Source: Silene noctiflora | Taxonomy: Eukaryota > Streptophyta > Magnoliopsida > Caryophyllales > Caryophyllaceae | Length of the DNA: 25,769 nucleotides | Assembly (NCBI GenBank): GCA_009801015.1 | Contig: VHZZ01000404.1 | Coordinates: 101,594-127,362 of the forward strand | Reading direction: 5' to 3' | In this document: positions 17,247 through 25,769 of the stretch, in pieces | Numbering within the stretch: position 1 is the stretch's first letter | How the letters are laid out: every line of letters starts with the position of its first letter | Translations under genes and position numbers: made by a program | The notes under the pieces: model-generated | What the model was told of the DNA's origin: nothing | Seen by the model: only the letters and a program-made list of their open reading frames with translations | The model's database searches: none

Positions 17247-20200
17247 TCACTTGGACCCTGATGATGTAACCTTCGGGTTGGGATCTTCTTTTCGGAGGCT
17301 GTTTTCTCGAGTGTAAGGAGCCTTTGCACCCTGAAACAATGTAATAATACTTGTGGAGATGGGTTTCTAATCTGAGAGTTGGAACCATTCAACTCAAGCA
17401 GAGCAAATATTAAAAAATAAAACAGAAATAGTGAGCCTACGAGAGTTGCGATAGTCTCACATATGAAACTAACCTAACTCCAATCCTTCTGTATCCCTAA
17501 TTTAATTATCCCACATGTGAGACCGACTCGCAAGTTTTTGAGCAAAAAAAGTCCAAAAGTACGATCATTACTCATGGTAAAGGCATCACAGACTCCTGCA
17601 CAATATTTAGGTATAGAATGACTTTCACTTTTTTTGTTTGCTGAGACAGTTACACAAACCAATGTTCTCATATGTTTGTTGATCATTTTTCAGCTGGAGG
17701 GAGTAAATGATATTCATGGCCAACTAAGCTTAGATCAAAAGTGAGCGATGAATGTGATTTCCAGCTTCAGCGTCCAGACAATTAGTAGCAAGGGCACTCA
17801 AATCAAGATATGCAACGCTGTATAATTAAAAGAAGGCGAATAATTTGTAAAAGCATGATATAATGGTCAGGTCAATTTACATCATCGGGTACCATTCAAT
17901 CAGAATCACCGAGGAGACAAGGATCGATCAAATTAGTAGCTCTTTACAAAACCCCAAAAGGCCAAAACATGTTTTTAAGACCTGGCTGTATGCGTCTAGC
18001 ATATATGGCCTGAGTTTTCAAATATGCATGGAAAACATGTCAATATGCTCCTGAGAACAAAAACCACGCATCATGTAGCGTTTTTATAATTAAATCACGG
18101 ACACTATTTAAAGCAAATCAAAAGAATGCATCGACATACAAAAAGAAATGTTTTCATCCATAATTAGCTTGTGTTTATACTTCCAGACATCTGACGATCC
18201 TAAGCACACTAACTACAGCCTACTTGGACAATAAGAGCAGCTAATGTAGAACATATGATAAAACATCAAAGTATCAAACTATCAGAATATATCCGAATAC
18301 ATCTATTTCACATACTGATATTGACTTACTTGCAATATTGTTCCAAATTTCCTCAACGCCTTGGCACGTGACTTGAGAACATTCCTCGAAACAGTAGGAT
18401 CCCTAAGAACCTGGATAGAAGAATGAATGTTATAATTAAGTTATAAATGTTGTTCCTCTGAAATTAAGACTTCAACAACGCAAGGAATATACTGATTCTT
18501 TTTTTTAATTTATTTCATGCTAATCCCCTTACCTACAAGAGCTAAAAATAGATGTAAACAACAAACCCACATTGTTACTTTGTAGGGCTGAACAATGACA
18601 GACTACAAACAGAATACTCAAGGAGCATAAATTTTCATCTAAAAGTCACTCTACTGAGATGTTACTCATTATGCCATTTGGCATCACACACCAGGGGATG
18701 AATTAGTATACAACAATAGAAGTCACATTTTCCCAGAACTAGAACCATAGGAACTATAATATGTGGTGAAGTCATGAGGGATGGTACTCATGACCGGGCT
18801 TTGGCTTTGAATCCCGTTCGCATCAAAACTTCCCTTGTGGCTTCCTTCATTAATAAAAAATAAAAAAGAATAGACACTAGATTGAAAACAAGTTAACTCC
18901 AAAGAACCGTATAATATACTCCGCAAGATATTCAAAAGACAAGAATAAGCTGCTTAATGTCCACTTGCTCACTTCATTTCTCAAGAAGATACTTTACAGT
19001 GATCCAAATATACTTACTTGCTGGCAGACACGTGACAAGGTTGTCTCGATATCGATTACATTAAGCTGCCAAAGCGAATGAAGCATGACATCTTTCTTCT
19101 CTTCCATGGCTTTCATCAAGCTTTCATCTTTATTTTCTGCTTGACTCAATCGCTTTAGGTCTTCCTGTATTTGAATGAGTTGCACAGCCCCTACATGCCA
19201 AAAAATAGACGTCAGTAACAAAGTTGGTAGAAAGATAATGAGCCTCCTAAAAAGCTGATTTATGAACAAAAGTTACCTGATGCTGCCATCACCTGAGATT
19301 TAATCAGGTGTCCTTTGCCGCGGACCCATTCTGCTAAGAATGGTACTTTCAAGAACTTTTTATCCTTCCCGAGTTCTCTAGAGGCCTTTCTAGTATAAAT
19401 ATAACCAATTGTGTGTAACATAGCCTCACCAAAAACTGACAATGACCCAGAATTATAAATTAGGACAATGTTGAATAGAAATTACGCAAACGGGTGTAAG
19501 AAATAAGGTTTGTACGTCACACAAATGACATCAAATTCTGAGTCTGTACAAATGTTTTGTAAAAGCATTGGTACTAGAACACAACTACACCAGTATATCC
19601 AACAAAAATAAAGAGACCTTTCCGAAATATGAGGAGGATATTAAAGATATTCCCAAGTGTAAATAGCTCATCCACCGACTTTTGTAATTCATAAATGGAT
19701 GAACTAAAAACACGAGTCAGTGTACCACTTCAGATAGCCCTTTGTCACAACATATCAAACGTGTGGTACTGCCAACACCACCACCATCACATATTAGTAT
19801 AAAATTGTCCGCTTTAGGCCATGCCCACAGAGATTTTTTTTTTAGCTTCTTCCCAAAAAGGCCTCATACTAAATTGATGGTCTCTTGTAAAGATAGTCTA
19901 TCTCCCTCATTTTGTCGAGGTGGGACTTGGATTTGATTTGCCAACAATCCTCCCTTAAAACCAAGGATCACACAATTGTCCTCCCTCTAATGATAAATTG
20001 TTCATCTTACACCGTCAATATCACCCTTTGGTATCCGCCGCCTGGTCACCGTATTATCAAGAAGATTTTCAACACAAGGAACCACCACAGATCTCTCGGG
20101 AAGTCATGCCGAGGGCTTCTCCACCATCAAAAAAGGCAGTCAAGTAGTCAACTACATTGGGTTACACCACACATTGGACACAGCCGAACCATCGGCATGA

Positions 20201-23200
20201 TACAACATGTTGGGACTGCTGACGCCAGTTGTCATATCCAATCGCGGGGTCAAACCTTCTCCACCATCACAAACGGCCACGCATTGGATCCAACCGAACC
20301 AACGGCTGTGATGCCAGATGTTGGGCCCAAATTGGAGTTGGGAAGCCTGATTTATAAGTGAGTTGCCACCTCTCTCGGCCCAAAAGATTAAGCCAATGGG
20401 TGAAGGTACACTCTCGCTCATAAACCACTCCCACATCATTTTTTTTCCACACTTGAACACATGGGTGGAGCTCAACACAAACAAATGGGCTGTTAAGGAG
20501 AAGATACTTATCACTCACAGAAGGTGAGGGATGGGGATACCAGTGTGTTCAGACTTCAGACTCATGGAGGCAACAATTCTAAGCACCGCAATGAATGAGT
20601 GAGCAAATGTTTCACTTAGACGGAAAACTAGAAGTACTTTGTGTTTACCAGCTTCAGAAAGGTTTGATGCTTCCGTCTTCGCCCAACTAACAAACTCATC
20701 AGTGCGACCTTCAACATAGGGCTGAAGGCGGTCTTTTAGAATCTTTATGAGTTTCTCCTGCCTCTCCTGCTGCATTATCTGCAAGAAGATACACATTGAG
20801 TCAGTTCTCAATGCTTGAACGATCAAATACTGGTTACAGTAAGAAATTAGAATACCTTAATCTTTTCCTGAACTTTCAGTTTTCGTAGTTCCACAGGAAG
20901 CTGCGTATCCTCTTCAAACTCAATGCCTGCAATGGACGCCAACGCAAGTTGGCCAATATAATCCTCAAAATAGTCGCTTCCAAATAGCATTCCAAATACT
21001 GCTGCTGGATCTACCATGGCATCTCTAACAAGGACATAGCAAGAAGCAATGAGGAAAAGGTGAACACAAAGATGTTACAGATCCAACATAAGACTAAACA
21101 GGAAGTAAAACTCGGGGGGATTTTTGGCCTGAAGAAAATCCAGGGAAGAAATAGGGTACATATCTCAGTATATATTGCAGCGAATAAGCTTGTGAGTACA
21201 TTTTATCTCTCACAAAACAGGCTACTAAGTATACGAGATGTAGACGAGAAAGCAGAAACTTTAATTCATTGCGATTTCCTTAAAATGTACTACCTCTCAT
21301 TCATCAGATTCTTTACATTTGCTTTTGATGCATATTTTTACGACATCACATGCATGTGACTTAAAGGGTACTTTTGTTGTGTTAACCACACATTTACACC
21401 CAAAAAAAGGATACGTAAAGAATCTGTTGAACATACGGAGAAAGGAAAATGTGAAAGAGTATTGCAAATTCTAAACACTTACTGAGGTACACCTGTCTTC
21501 CCACATCTATCATATGCTTCACGCTTCGCAGGATCACTTAGAACTTGGTACGCTTCGCCAAGTTCCTGAATTAAGGCAAACGTATGAACCCCATGTACAC
21601 AACTTCAGTTCATCAAATAAAGTAAAAAATATGAATATATGATAGCTATTTAGATACAGTTCTACAGCTAAATAAACAGTATAAGAATCCGTGTTCATGC
21701 AATAAGCTTATTTTGTCATCTCCATTTCCAATGGACTAAAGATGCTCTATATTCTTGGTCTTTGGACTATGAAGGGAAAAACAAAACGGCACACAACCCT
21801 TTTGCACTTCTTATATTGTAAGTAGCTTCTGGTCACAAATATCAACGCAGTTTTTTGTTAAGGATCCTTCCAGGGGTAAGGTTGCTATGTTCATACTTTT
21901 GATCCTCTAGCTTGCCATAAGCCACAGCATTTGAGACAATGGAGTAATGTATTCGTTTTAATACAAGCAATAAGCTTACAAGAAAAAAGTACCTGTTTGA
22001 TGAATGAAAAAAAAGTACTTTGTTTTCAAAACTGTCGAGTCCCTGGCCTATAAGATAAAACAAGATCAATTGACGCTGTACCTGAAACTTCCGGGCAGCA
22101 TGTGGATCTCCAGGATTCTTATCAGGATGAACGATCCTTGCCTGAGGAGACACACAAAATGACGAATTACCACACAATCTGAGCTTCATAAGGTTAAGGT
22201 ATTGACCAAGAATGGAAAGGCCTTAATCCATCAACATTAAGAACCCTAGTCAACTAAAGCAGTTTACTGCTGCAACAAGTTGGTTGAGTTATATTCAGGC
22301 GCTAAAAATAGGAAGCATGAGTTGGGGTTTTCCTGCTCCACAAAGACAGCCAAGTTCTAACACAGACCAACCAAATTAAGGGCTTTTACACCATTTTAAC
22401 AGTTCTGCAATTGAAGAGTCATACAGTCCATCTCACACAGCATACTGCCTCACAGTTCGGCTAATAAAACAGGAAATACTATTAAACTTGTGTTGAAGCT
22501 TTAAGTGCAAACAAAGTATAATTGCCTGCAATAACTAGTAAGCCTGGCAAACTCAACCTACACCTTGTTTCGATGAAGGAAACAGGCGAAAACAAATGAG
22601 AGGGAAAGGAGAGCACGGTTTCCATTTTTTCGTTAGTAAATTGGGTTAGCTGGACATCGCCTGGAGAAATGGCGAGGCTATAATTAAAATATCTTCTATA
22701 ATGCAACGATTTTAAGGAGAACAGTCATCCTCCCTCCTCCAAAGACCATGACATATTAAAATCTTTTTACCATTTGAAATATTTGCAAGGAAAACTGTCA
22801 TATAGTTACCTCTCCATGCTAAACTAAATTTTTTTTCAAATACTAAAACGATATGCAAGGAAAATCGTCATAGTTCCACCTCTAAAATTCCATTAAAAAG
22901 TTTGTCACGTTCGTAAATAATTCGGAACTGACACAAATTTGATCAAAGCAAGTAATCCTAGCAAAACCAACAAAACAACATGGTATTCCTTCCATCATAG
23001 AAGCGACATTGTTTCAAATGGTGGTGCAATCACATTATAATCACCTACAATAACCCGATAAAACGATAACTAATCATGCTAATTAATCTAGATATTCAGG
23101 CTGTTCAAGTGACTCCTAAGTCCTACCAAACAAACAACCAAGAACACTTCTAACTGTCCTGACATCCTAAGAAACAACACTTGATCACTTCACATTATGT

Positions 23201-23454
23201 CGAAAATCGACATAATTTATCACAAACTACCACTCACTCACATAGTTACATACAAATGGATAAAAATGCAATATAATCAAAATTACTCAAATTCAAACCT
23301 GAAATTTCATTAAAAAGACATGATTATGAAAATCAAAAACCTAAGAATTAAATCACAGTATGATCACCTTAATGTAGTAGGCTTTTTTAATATCTGTAGC
23401 CGTAGCATCAACATTAACTCCTAATAATTCATAGTATAGTGTCTCCTTCACCAT
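17247..23454 (-). CDS. DnaJ-X (class C J-domain) co-chaperone, 341 residues, nine exons
   Basis: Coding exons on the minus strand: 23454-23368, 22141-22082, 21565-21483, 21024-20856, 20778-20649, 19435-19277, 19190-19018, 18410-18330, 17330-17247. All introns are GT-AG, phases agree, and the sum is 1026 nt with one stop (TGA 17247-17249). The protein starts [13 protein letters not shown]. The J domain (about 4-70) has the Hsp70-stimulating HPD at 34-36 ([10 protein letters not shown]) and [35 protein letters not shown], a charged segment ([20 protein letters not shown]) and the DnaJ-X region follow ([57 protein letters not shown]). It lacks a zinc finger, signal peptide and membrane segment. 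It resembles plant DnaJ 10-type proteins and yeast Caj1/Djp1, so the inferred role is a cytosolic or nuclear Hsp70 co-chaperone. The family is commonly slightly longer (340-400). Confidence 0.94.
17331..18329 (-). other. Intron 8 of the DnaJ-X gene (999 bp)
   Basis: Donor CAA|GTAAG, acceptor TTTCAG|GGTGC. It contains a 12-bp near-perfect inverted repeat, GTCTCACATATG (17454-17465) and CACATGTGAGAC (17512-17523), possibly a small MITE remnant, and a lone GGAGGGAGTA at about 17695. Nothing else recognised. Confidence 0.85.
18411..19017 (-). other. Intron 7 of the DnaJ-X gene (607 bp)
   Basis: Donor CAA|GTAAGTA, acceptor TATCCAG|GTTCTT. AT-rich; no repeat or coding feature recognised inside. 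Confidence 0.85.
19436..20648 (-). other. Intron 5 of the DnaJ-X gene (1213 bp), with a retroelement insertion
   Basis: Donor GCTG|GTAAAC, acceptor TTGTCAG|TTTTTGG. Much of it (about 19740-20520) is an LTR-element-derived insertion described separately; both splice sites lie outside it, so the gene can still splice. Confidence 0.85.
19740..20520 (-). mobile_element. Non-coding LTR-retrotransposon remnant (TRIM- or LARD-like) in intron 5
   Basis: On the minus strand a 5' LTR-like segment ends GGGCCCAACA at 20319. Two bases later comes TGGCATCACAGCC (20304-20316), two mismatches from the initiator tRNA-Met PBS. At the other end a purine run AAGGGAGGAT (19947-19956) directly precedes TGTTGGCAAATC (from 19946), the form of a polypurine tract and 3' LTR start. 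The internal part is only about 360 bp and non-coding, as in miniature (TRIM) elements. A second, decayed PBS/LTR-like junction occurs at 20194-20215. The outer limits are guesses, and the two LTR pieces do not visibly overlap, so both may be incomplete. Confidence 0.5.
21025..21482 (-). other. Intron 3 of the DnaJ-X gene (458 bp)
   Basis: Donor CTCA|GTAAGTG, acceptor TTGTTAG|AGATGC. The plus-strand 99-codon ORF inside has no recognisable motif and is taken as chance. Nothing else recognised. Confidence 0.85.
21566..22081 (-). other. Intron 2 of the DnaJ-X gene (516 bp)
   Basis: Donor TTTCAG|GTACAG, acceptor AATTCAG|GAACTTGG. Reading through the donor from exon 2 meets a different frame, which explains the spurious longer ORF across the exon. 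No repeats recognised. Confidence 0.85.
22142..23367 (-). other. Intron 1 of the DnaJ-X gene (1226 bp)
   Basis: Donor ATTAAG|GTGATC, acceptor TCTCCTCAG|GCAAGG. It splits the J domain just before the HPD loop. AT-rich, with no coding motif. The 74-codon minus ORF at about 22600 has no family resemblance. Confidence 0.85.
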
Positions 23455-23962
23455 TTTCTTCAACAATTTGACCTACAAAACAAATCATTAATCAAAATTC
23501 AAATCTAAAACAAAAATAAACAGTAATTCATGTTTTTAATCAAGAATTCAACAAAAAAAATGGACAAATTAAAAGAACTGACGAGGATTTTGAGGAAATA
23601 GAAAAATCGATTGAAATGTGAGATTGATTGAATCAGGTGGAATTGATTAAATTAGGATGGAAATGTATGAATTAAGGAAGATTAAGACGAAATTATGATT
23701 GAGATTTAGCTTAAGCGCGTAGAGGCCGTGGAGATGTCATGAGTCATGTCCGAATTGTCGTTATTTATGGTTTTTTTAAGGAAAAAAAATGAGGGAAGAA
23801 GGAAGGACGAAATTCGAATGAAACGACGACATCGCTGTCACCTGAAACAGTGTGTAGCCTGTAGGTAGTTGTGAAACCTTTCCCGCGGACACTTGTAAGT
23901 TGTAACTTTTAACCTGGGTACACCGTACACTACGTTGACCTCTTGTTTTAGATGCTACCGTT
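23455..23962 (-). promoter_or_regulatory. 5' UTR and promoter region of the DnaJ-X gene
   Basis: The ATG at 23452-23454 is in the context GAAGAAAATGGTG. Eighteen bases upstream is an acceptor-like TTTGTTTTGTAG|GTC (23472/23473), so a leader intron is possible. A TATA-like CATAAATAAC lies at about 23760-23771, and a pyrimidine-rich probable leader (about 23580-23720) follows in gene orientation. Positions are by eye. Confidence 0.45.
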
Positions 23963-24229
23963 TAGGACTGGTCAACAGGGCGGTTGGGCCGGGCTTGGTT
24001 TGAGGGACTTGGAACCAGCTCGAGATAGGTGCGGGCAGGTAAGGGGACCTGGGGAGCGGGTTTTGGGTGAGCTTTTGTGACGGGCCTATGGCGAGTCCCG
24101 GTCAGGGGCGGGTCGGGCTTGACTTGGGGGACCCAAAACAGTTCCGTGATGGAGGACGGGTCGGGTCGGGACACTCTTAACCCAAGTGGCGGGTCGGACC
24201 GAGCTATCCCGCAGTTTTGACCACCACTA
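23963..24229. mobile_element. hAT-like MITE, GC-rich, 267 bp, with perfect 8-bp target duplication
   Basis: Flanked by identical CTACCGTT at 23955-23962 and 24230-24237. Termini TAGGACTGGTCAACAGGGCGG and, inverted, TAGTGGTGGTCAAAACTGCGG match at 15 of 21 positions. The interior is full of GGGTCGGG, GGGCCGGG and GGGGCGGG words. It is the same family as 16449-16693 (TAGGRCTRGTCAA termini), same orientation of the G-rich strand. No transposase; the ORF across it is compositional. Confidence 0.87.
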
Positions 24230-24237
24230 CTACCGTT

Positions 24238-24785
24238 CAATGTTCATGAGTCGTTTTGCCCGTTATGATAATTTTGTGTTCACATATACGTTATTGTAAA
24301 ATCAGTTGTAATACTTAAGTACCATGTATTAATGGTTAACAATTATTTTTAGGATACTTAATACTATTCGTCGTCTTTATATAATAATCTGAACTCTATT
24401 TTAATTTGCAATAAACCATAATATCGTTCTCCCTTCCTATTTCTGTGTGGTCTCATCCAAGACGAATCTATATTAATCGATTATCAACCCATTATATTGA
24501 CTTTATTGGTTTTCTTTCAAGTGTCCAACTCACTTCTTCAGTGGTACGGAGTCAAATATTCGAAAATGCATTTCTAATAGATAATACGATTAAGAGGTTC
24601 GATCCGAAAATCCCAATTAGTACTCTGATTGGATCGTTAGCTAAAGCGCAATTTTGTAACCGTATGCACTTGACTCATTTCTAACATATAAAATCCGGTA
24701 AAATCACCATATGGGTCCCATTTTCATTTAGAGTATCCCTTCATTAATAACATATCACCTCATTCAACCAACCTACCATAAGTTA
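24238..24785. other. AT-rich intergenic DNA without recognised gene
   Basis: No coding motif on either strand; the 79-codon plus ORF at 24445 has no family resemblance. Confidence 0.6.
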
Positions 24786-24992
24786 GGTAGCACGGACACT
24801 TCTCTTAACCAATTGTCTCGTGTTAGACACCGACACTCTCTTAAACGTGTCCGACACCTATAGAGCCGTGTGTAACTTTCTATATTTATTTGGGCACGTG
24901 TCCGACGCGTGTCCATGATATTTGGGCACGTGTTCGACGTATGTCCAAGGTATTTGGGCATGTGTGACACGTGTCCATGGTATTTGGACGTC
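24786..24992. repeat. GTGTCCGACAC-rich region with about three 32-bp tandem units
   Basis: TTTGGGCACGTG starts at 24889 and 24921 and TTTGGGCATGTG at 24953, exactly 32 bp apart, with a shorter fourth start at 24983. Each unit also holds a GTGTCC-type word. Before them, GTGTTAGACACCGACAC and ACGTGTCCGACACC repeat loosely. A dispersed plant repeat with G-box-like CACGTG cores. Confidence 0.75.
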
Positions 24993-25740
24993 ATTTGAGA
25001 TTTTGAGGTGAAGGATGTTCTTTAGACGGGAAATGAGTTGTCGAAAGAGATTGATTAGGAGATGGGTTTGGCCGGGAAATGAAAATGAGTTACAATCAAA
25101 GCCAAGTTTTACCTTCAGTTATTTAAATTAATATCAAATATGTTTACAAAAATAAAATCGAACATTTATAACTATAAAATATATATTTTATTAAATTTAA
25201 ATAATGTGTCCCGTATCCTAAATTTCATATGATGTCGTGTCCATTTTGGTTCTACCTAGACCATAAGTCCACAACCAATCCATCACCATCCTTCTCTATT
25301 TGTGGGTGACCGCCTTCACCCATACTCTTTTCTATGGTCGCGACAACTTCTTTGTTAACATTTGTGAGTTTCCGAAGGGACCTCTCTGATGCCTATGTCA
25401 TTACGTGTAGGAAGATAGGTTTTTACCTTGACACGTGAGTTGTTCATAGTAGGTTCCTCTTATTTGTAGAGAAAGAGTTGTTATTAGATAATGATAGCTT
25501 ACTTTCCTCTCTTTTTACCCAAGTAAAAGTAAAGTTTATATATATAGATAGACAGACACTGGAGTGTTCTTTATATCCCTACTTGTGACAGTTGGCAATG
25601 TGACGTGACTGGCCTCTAGCCGAGACCAGCCATCGCTGAAGGGATCTCAATCGACCCAAGGGCGGCGGCTTATATGGATGAGCCTGTCTCGTTGTCGTCT
25701 TTTATTCGATGATGAGGGTCTGATGGGCCTAATTTGGGGG
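24993..25740. other. Intergenic DNA without recognised gene
   Basis: AT-rich up to about 25550, including a TATATATAGATAGACAGACA simple stretch near 25538, then more GC-balanced to 25740. No coding motif recognised; it may belong to a gene or repeat beyond the window. Confidence 0.5.
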
Positions 25741-25760
25741 TAGTAGTAGTAGTAGTAGTA
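25741..25760 (+). repeat. (TAG)n microsatellite
   Basis: Six to seven uninterrupted TAG units near the window end. Confidence 0.9.
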
Positions 25761-25769
25761 TTTTTATTC

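Noticed and set aside
17095-17388. 97-codon minus-strand ORF overlapping the last DnaJ-X exon
   Set aside because: It uses a different frame from the spliced gene; the spliced frame ends at 17247 with consistent phase.
19912-20361. 149-codon plus-strand and 120-codon minus-strand ORFs
   Set aside because: Both fall in the intron 5 retroelement remnant, with no recognised domain.
21060-21359. 99-codon plus-strand ORF
   Set aside because: It lies inside intron 3 on the opposite strand, AT-rich and without motifs.
23962-24240. 92-codon minus-strand ORF rich in Pro and Arg
   Set aside because: It coincides with the second GC-rich MITE; open frame is due to base composition.
24445-24684. 79-codon plus-strand ORF
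   Set aside because: No recognisable family or supporting signals in AT-rich intergenic DNA.

Overview
The window looks like nuclear DNA of a flowering plant, most likely a eudicot. It contains one intron-rich host gene with GT-AG introns, several decayed LTR retrotransposons with plant-type primer-binding sites, and short hAT-like and Stowaway-like MITEs. There are no operons, bacterial genes or CRISPR arrays. Repeat style hints at Caryophyllales, but that is only an impression.

Positions 1-12600 are a graveyard of retrotransposons. A possible Ty3 (Tat-like) LTR end with a primer-binding-like site (to about 1600) abuts a minus-strand Ty1/copia reverse transcriptase fragment (about 1605-2252). 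Next is a nearly complete but dead Ty3/gypsy chromovirus-type element on the minus strand (2253-10245): 3' LTR 2253-3602, polypurine tract, pol, gag, a leader, a primer-binding site for initiator tRNA-Met, and a truncated 5' LTR 9002-10245. It carries two arrays of a 12-bp quasi-palindrome, ACTCG(R/G)(Y/T)CGAGT, one in U3 just upstream of the TATA box and one in the leader. Most copies in the two arrays have opposite polarity. At 10246 it joins a plus-strand copia relic (gag, protease, integrase, part of RT) with several frameshifts, a 26-bp tandem duplication and a large internal deletion. A 54-bp tandem duplication follows at 12465-12572.

Positions 12600-17200 are mostly AT-rich intergenic DNA. 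They hold a compact candidate gene for a small secreted protein on the minus strand (about 13334-13814: TATA-like box, signal-peptide exon, intron, basic C-terminal exon, AATAAA), a small Stowaway-like remnant, degenerate repeats, and a hAT-like MITE with an 8-bp target duplication (16449-16693).

Positions 17247-23454 (minus strand) hold the only confident host gene: a nine-exon gene for a 341-residue DnaJ-X (class C J-domain) co-chaperone. I could assemble its reading frame with every splice phase consistent. Intron 5 carries a non-coding LTR-retrotransposon-derived insertion. A second hAT-like MITE of the same family, with a perfect 8-bp target duplication, sits upstream of the gene at 23963-24229, so the gene is bracketed by two related MITEs. 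The remainder to 25769 is AT-rich intergenic DNA with a 32-bp tandem repeat and a terminal (TAG)n microsatellite.
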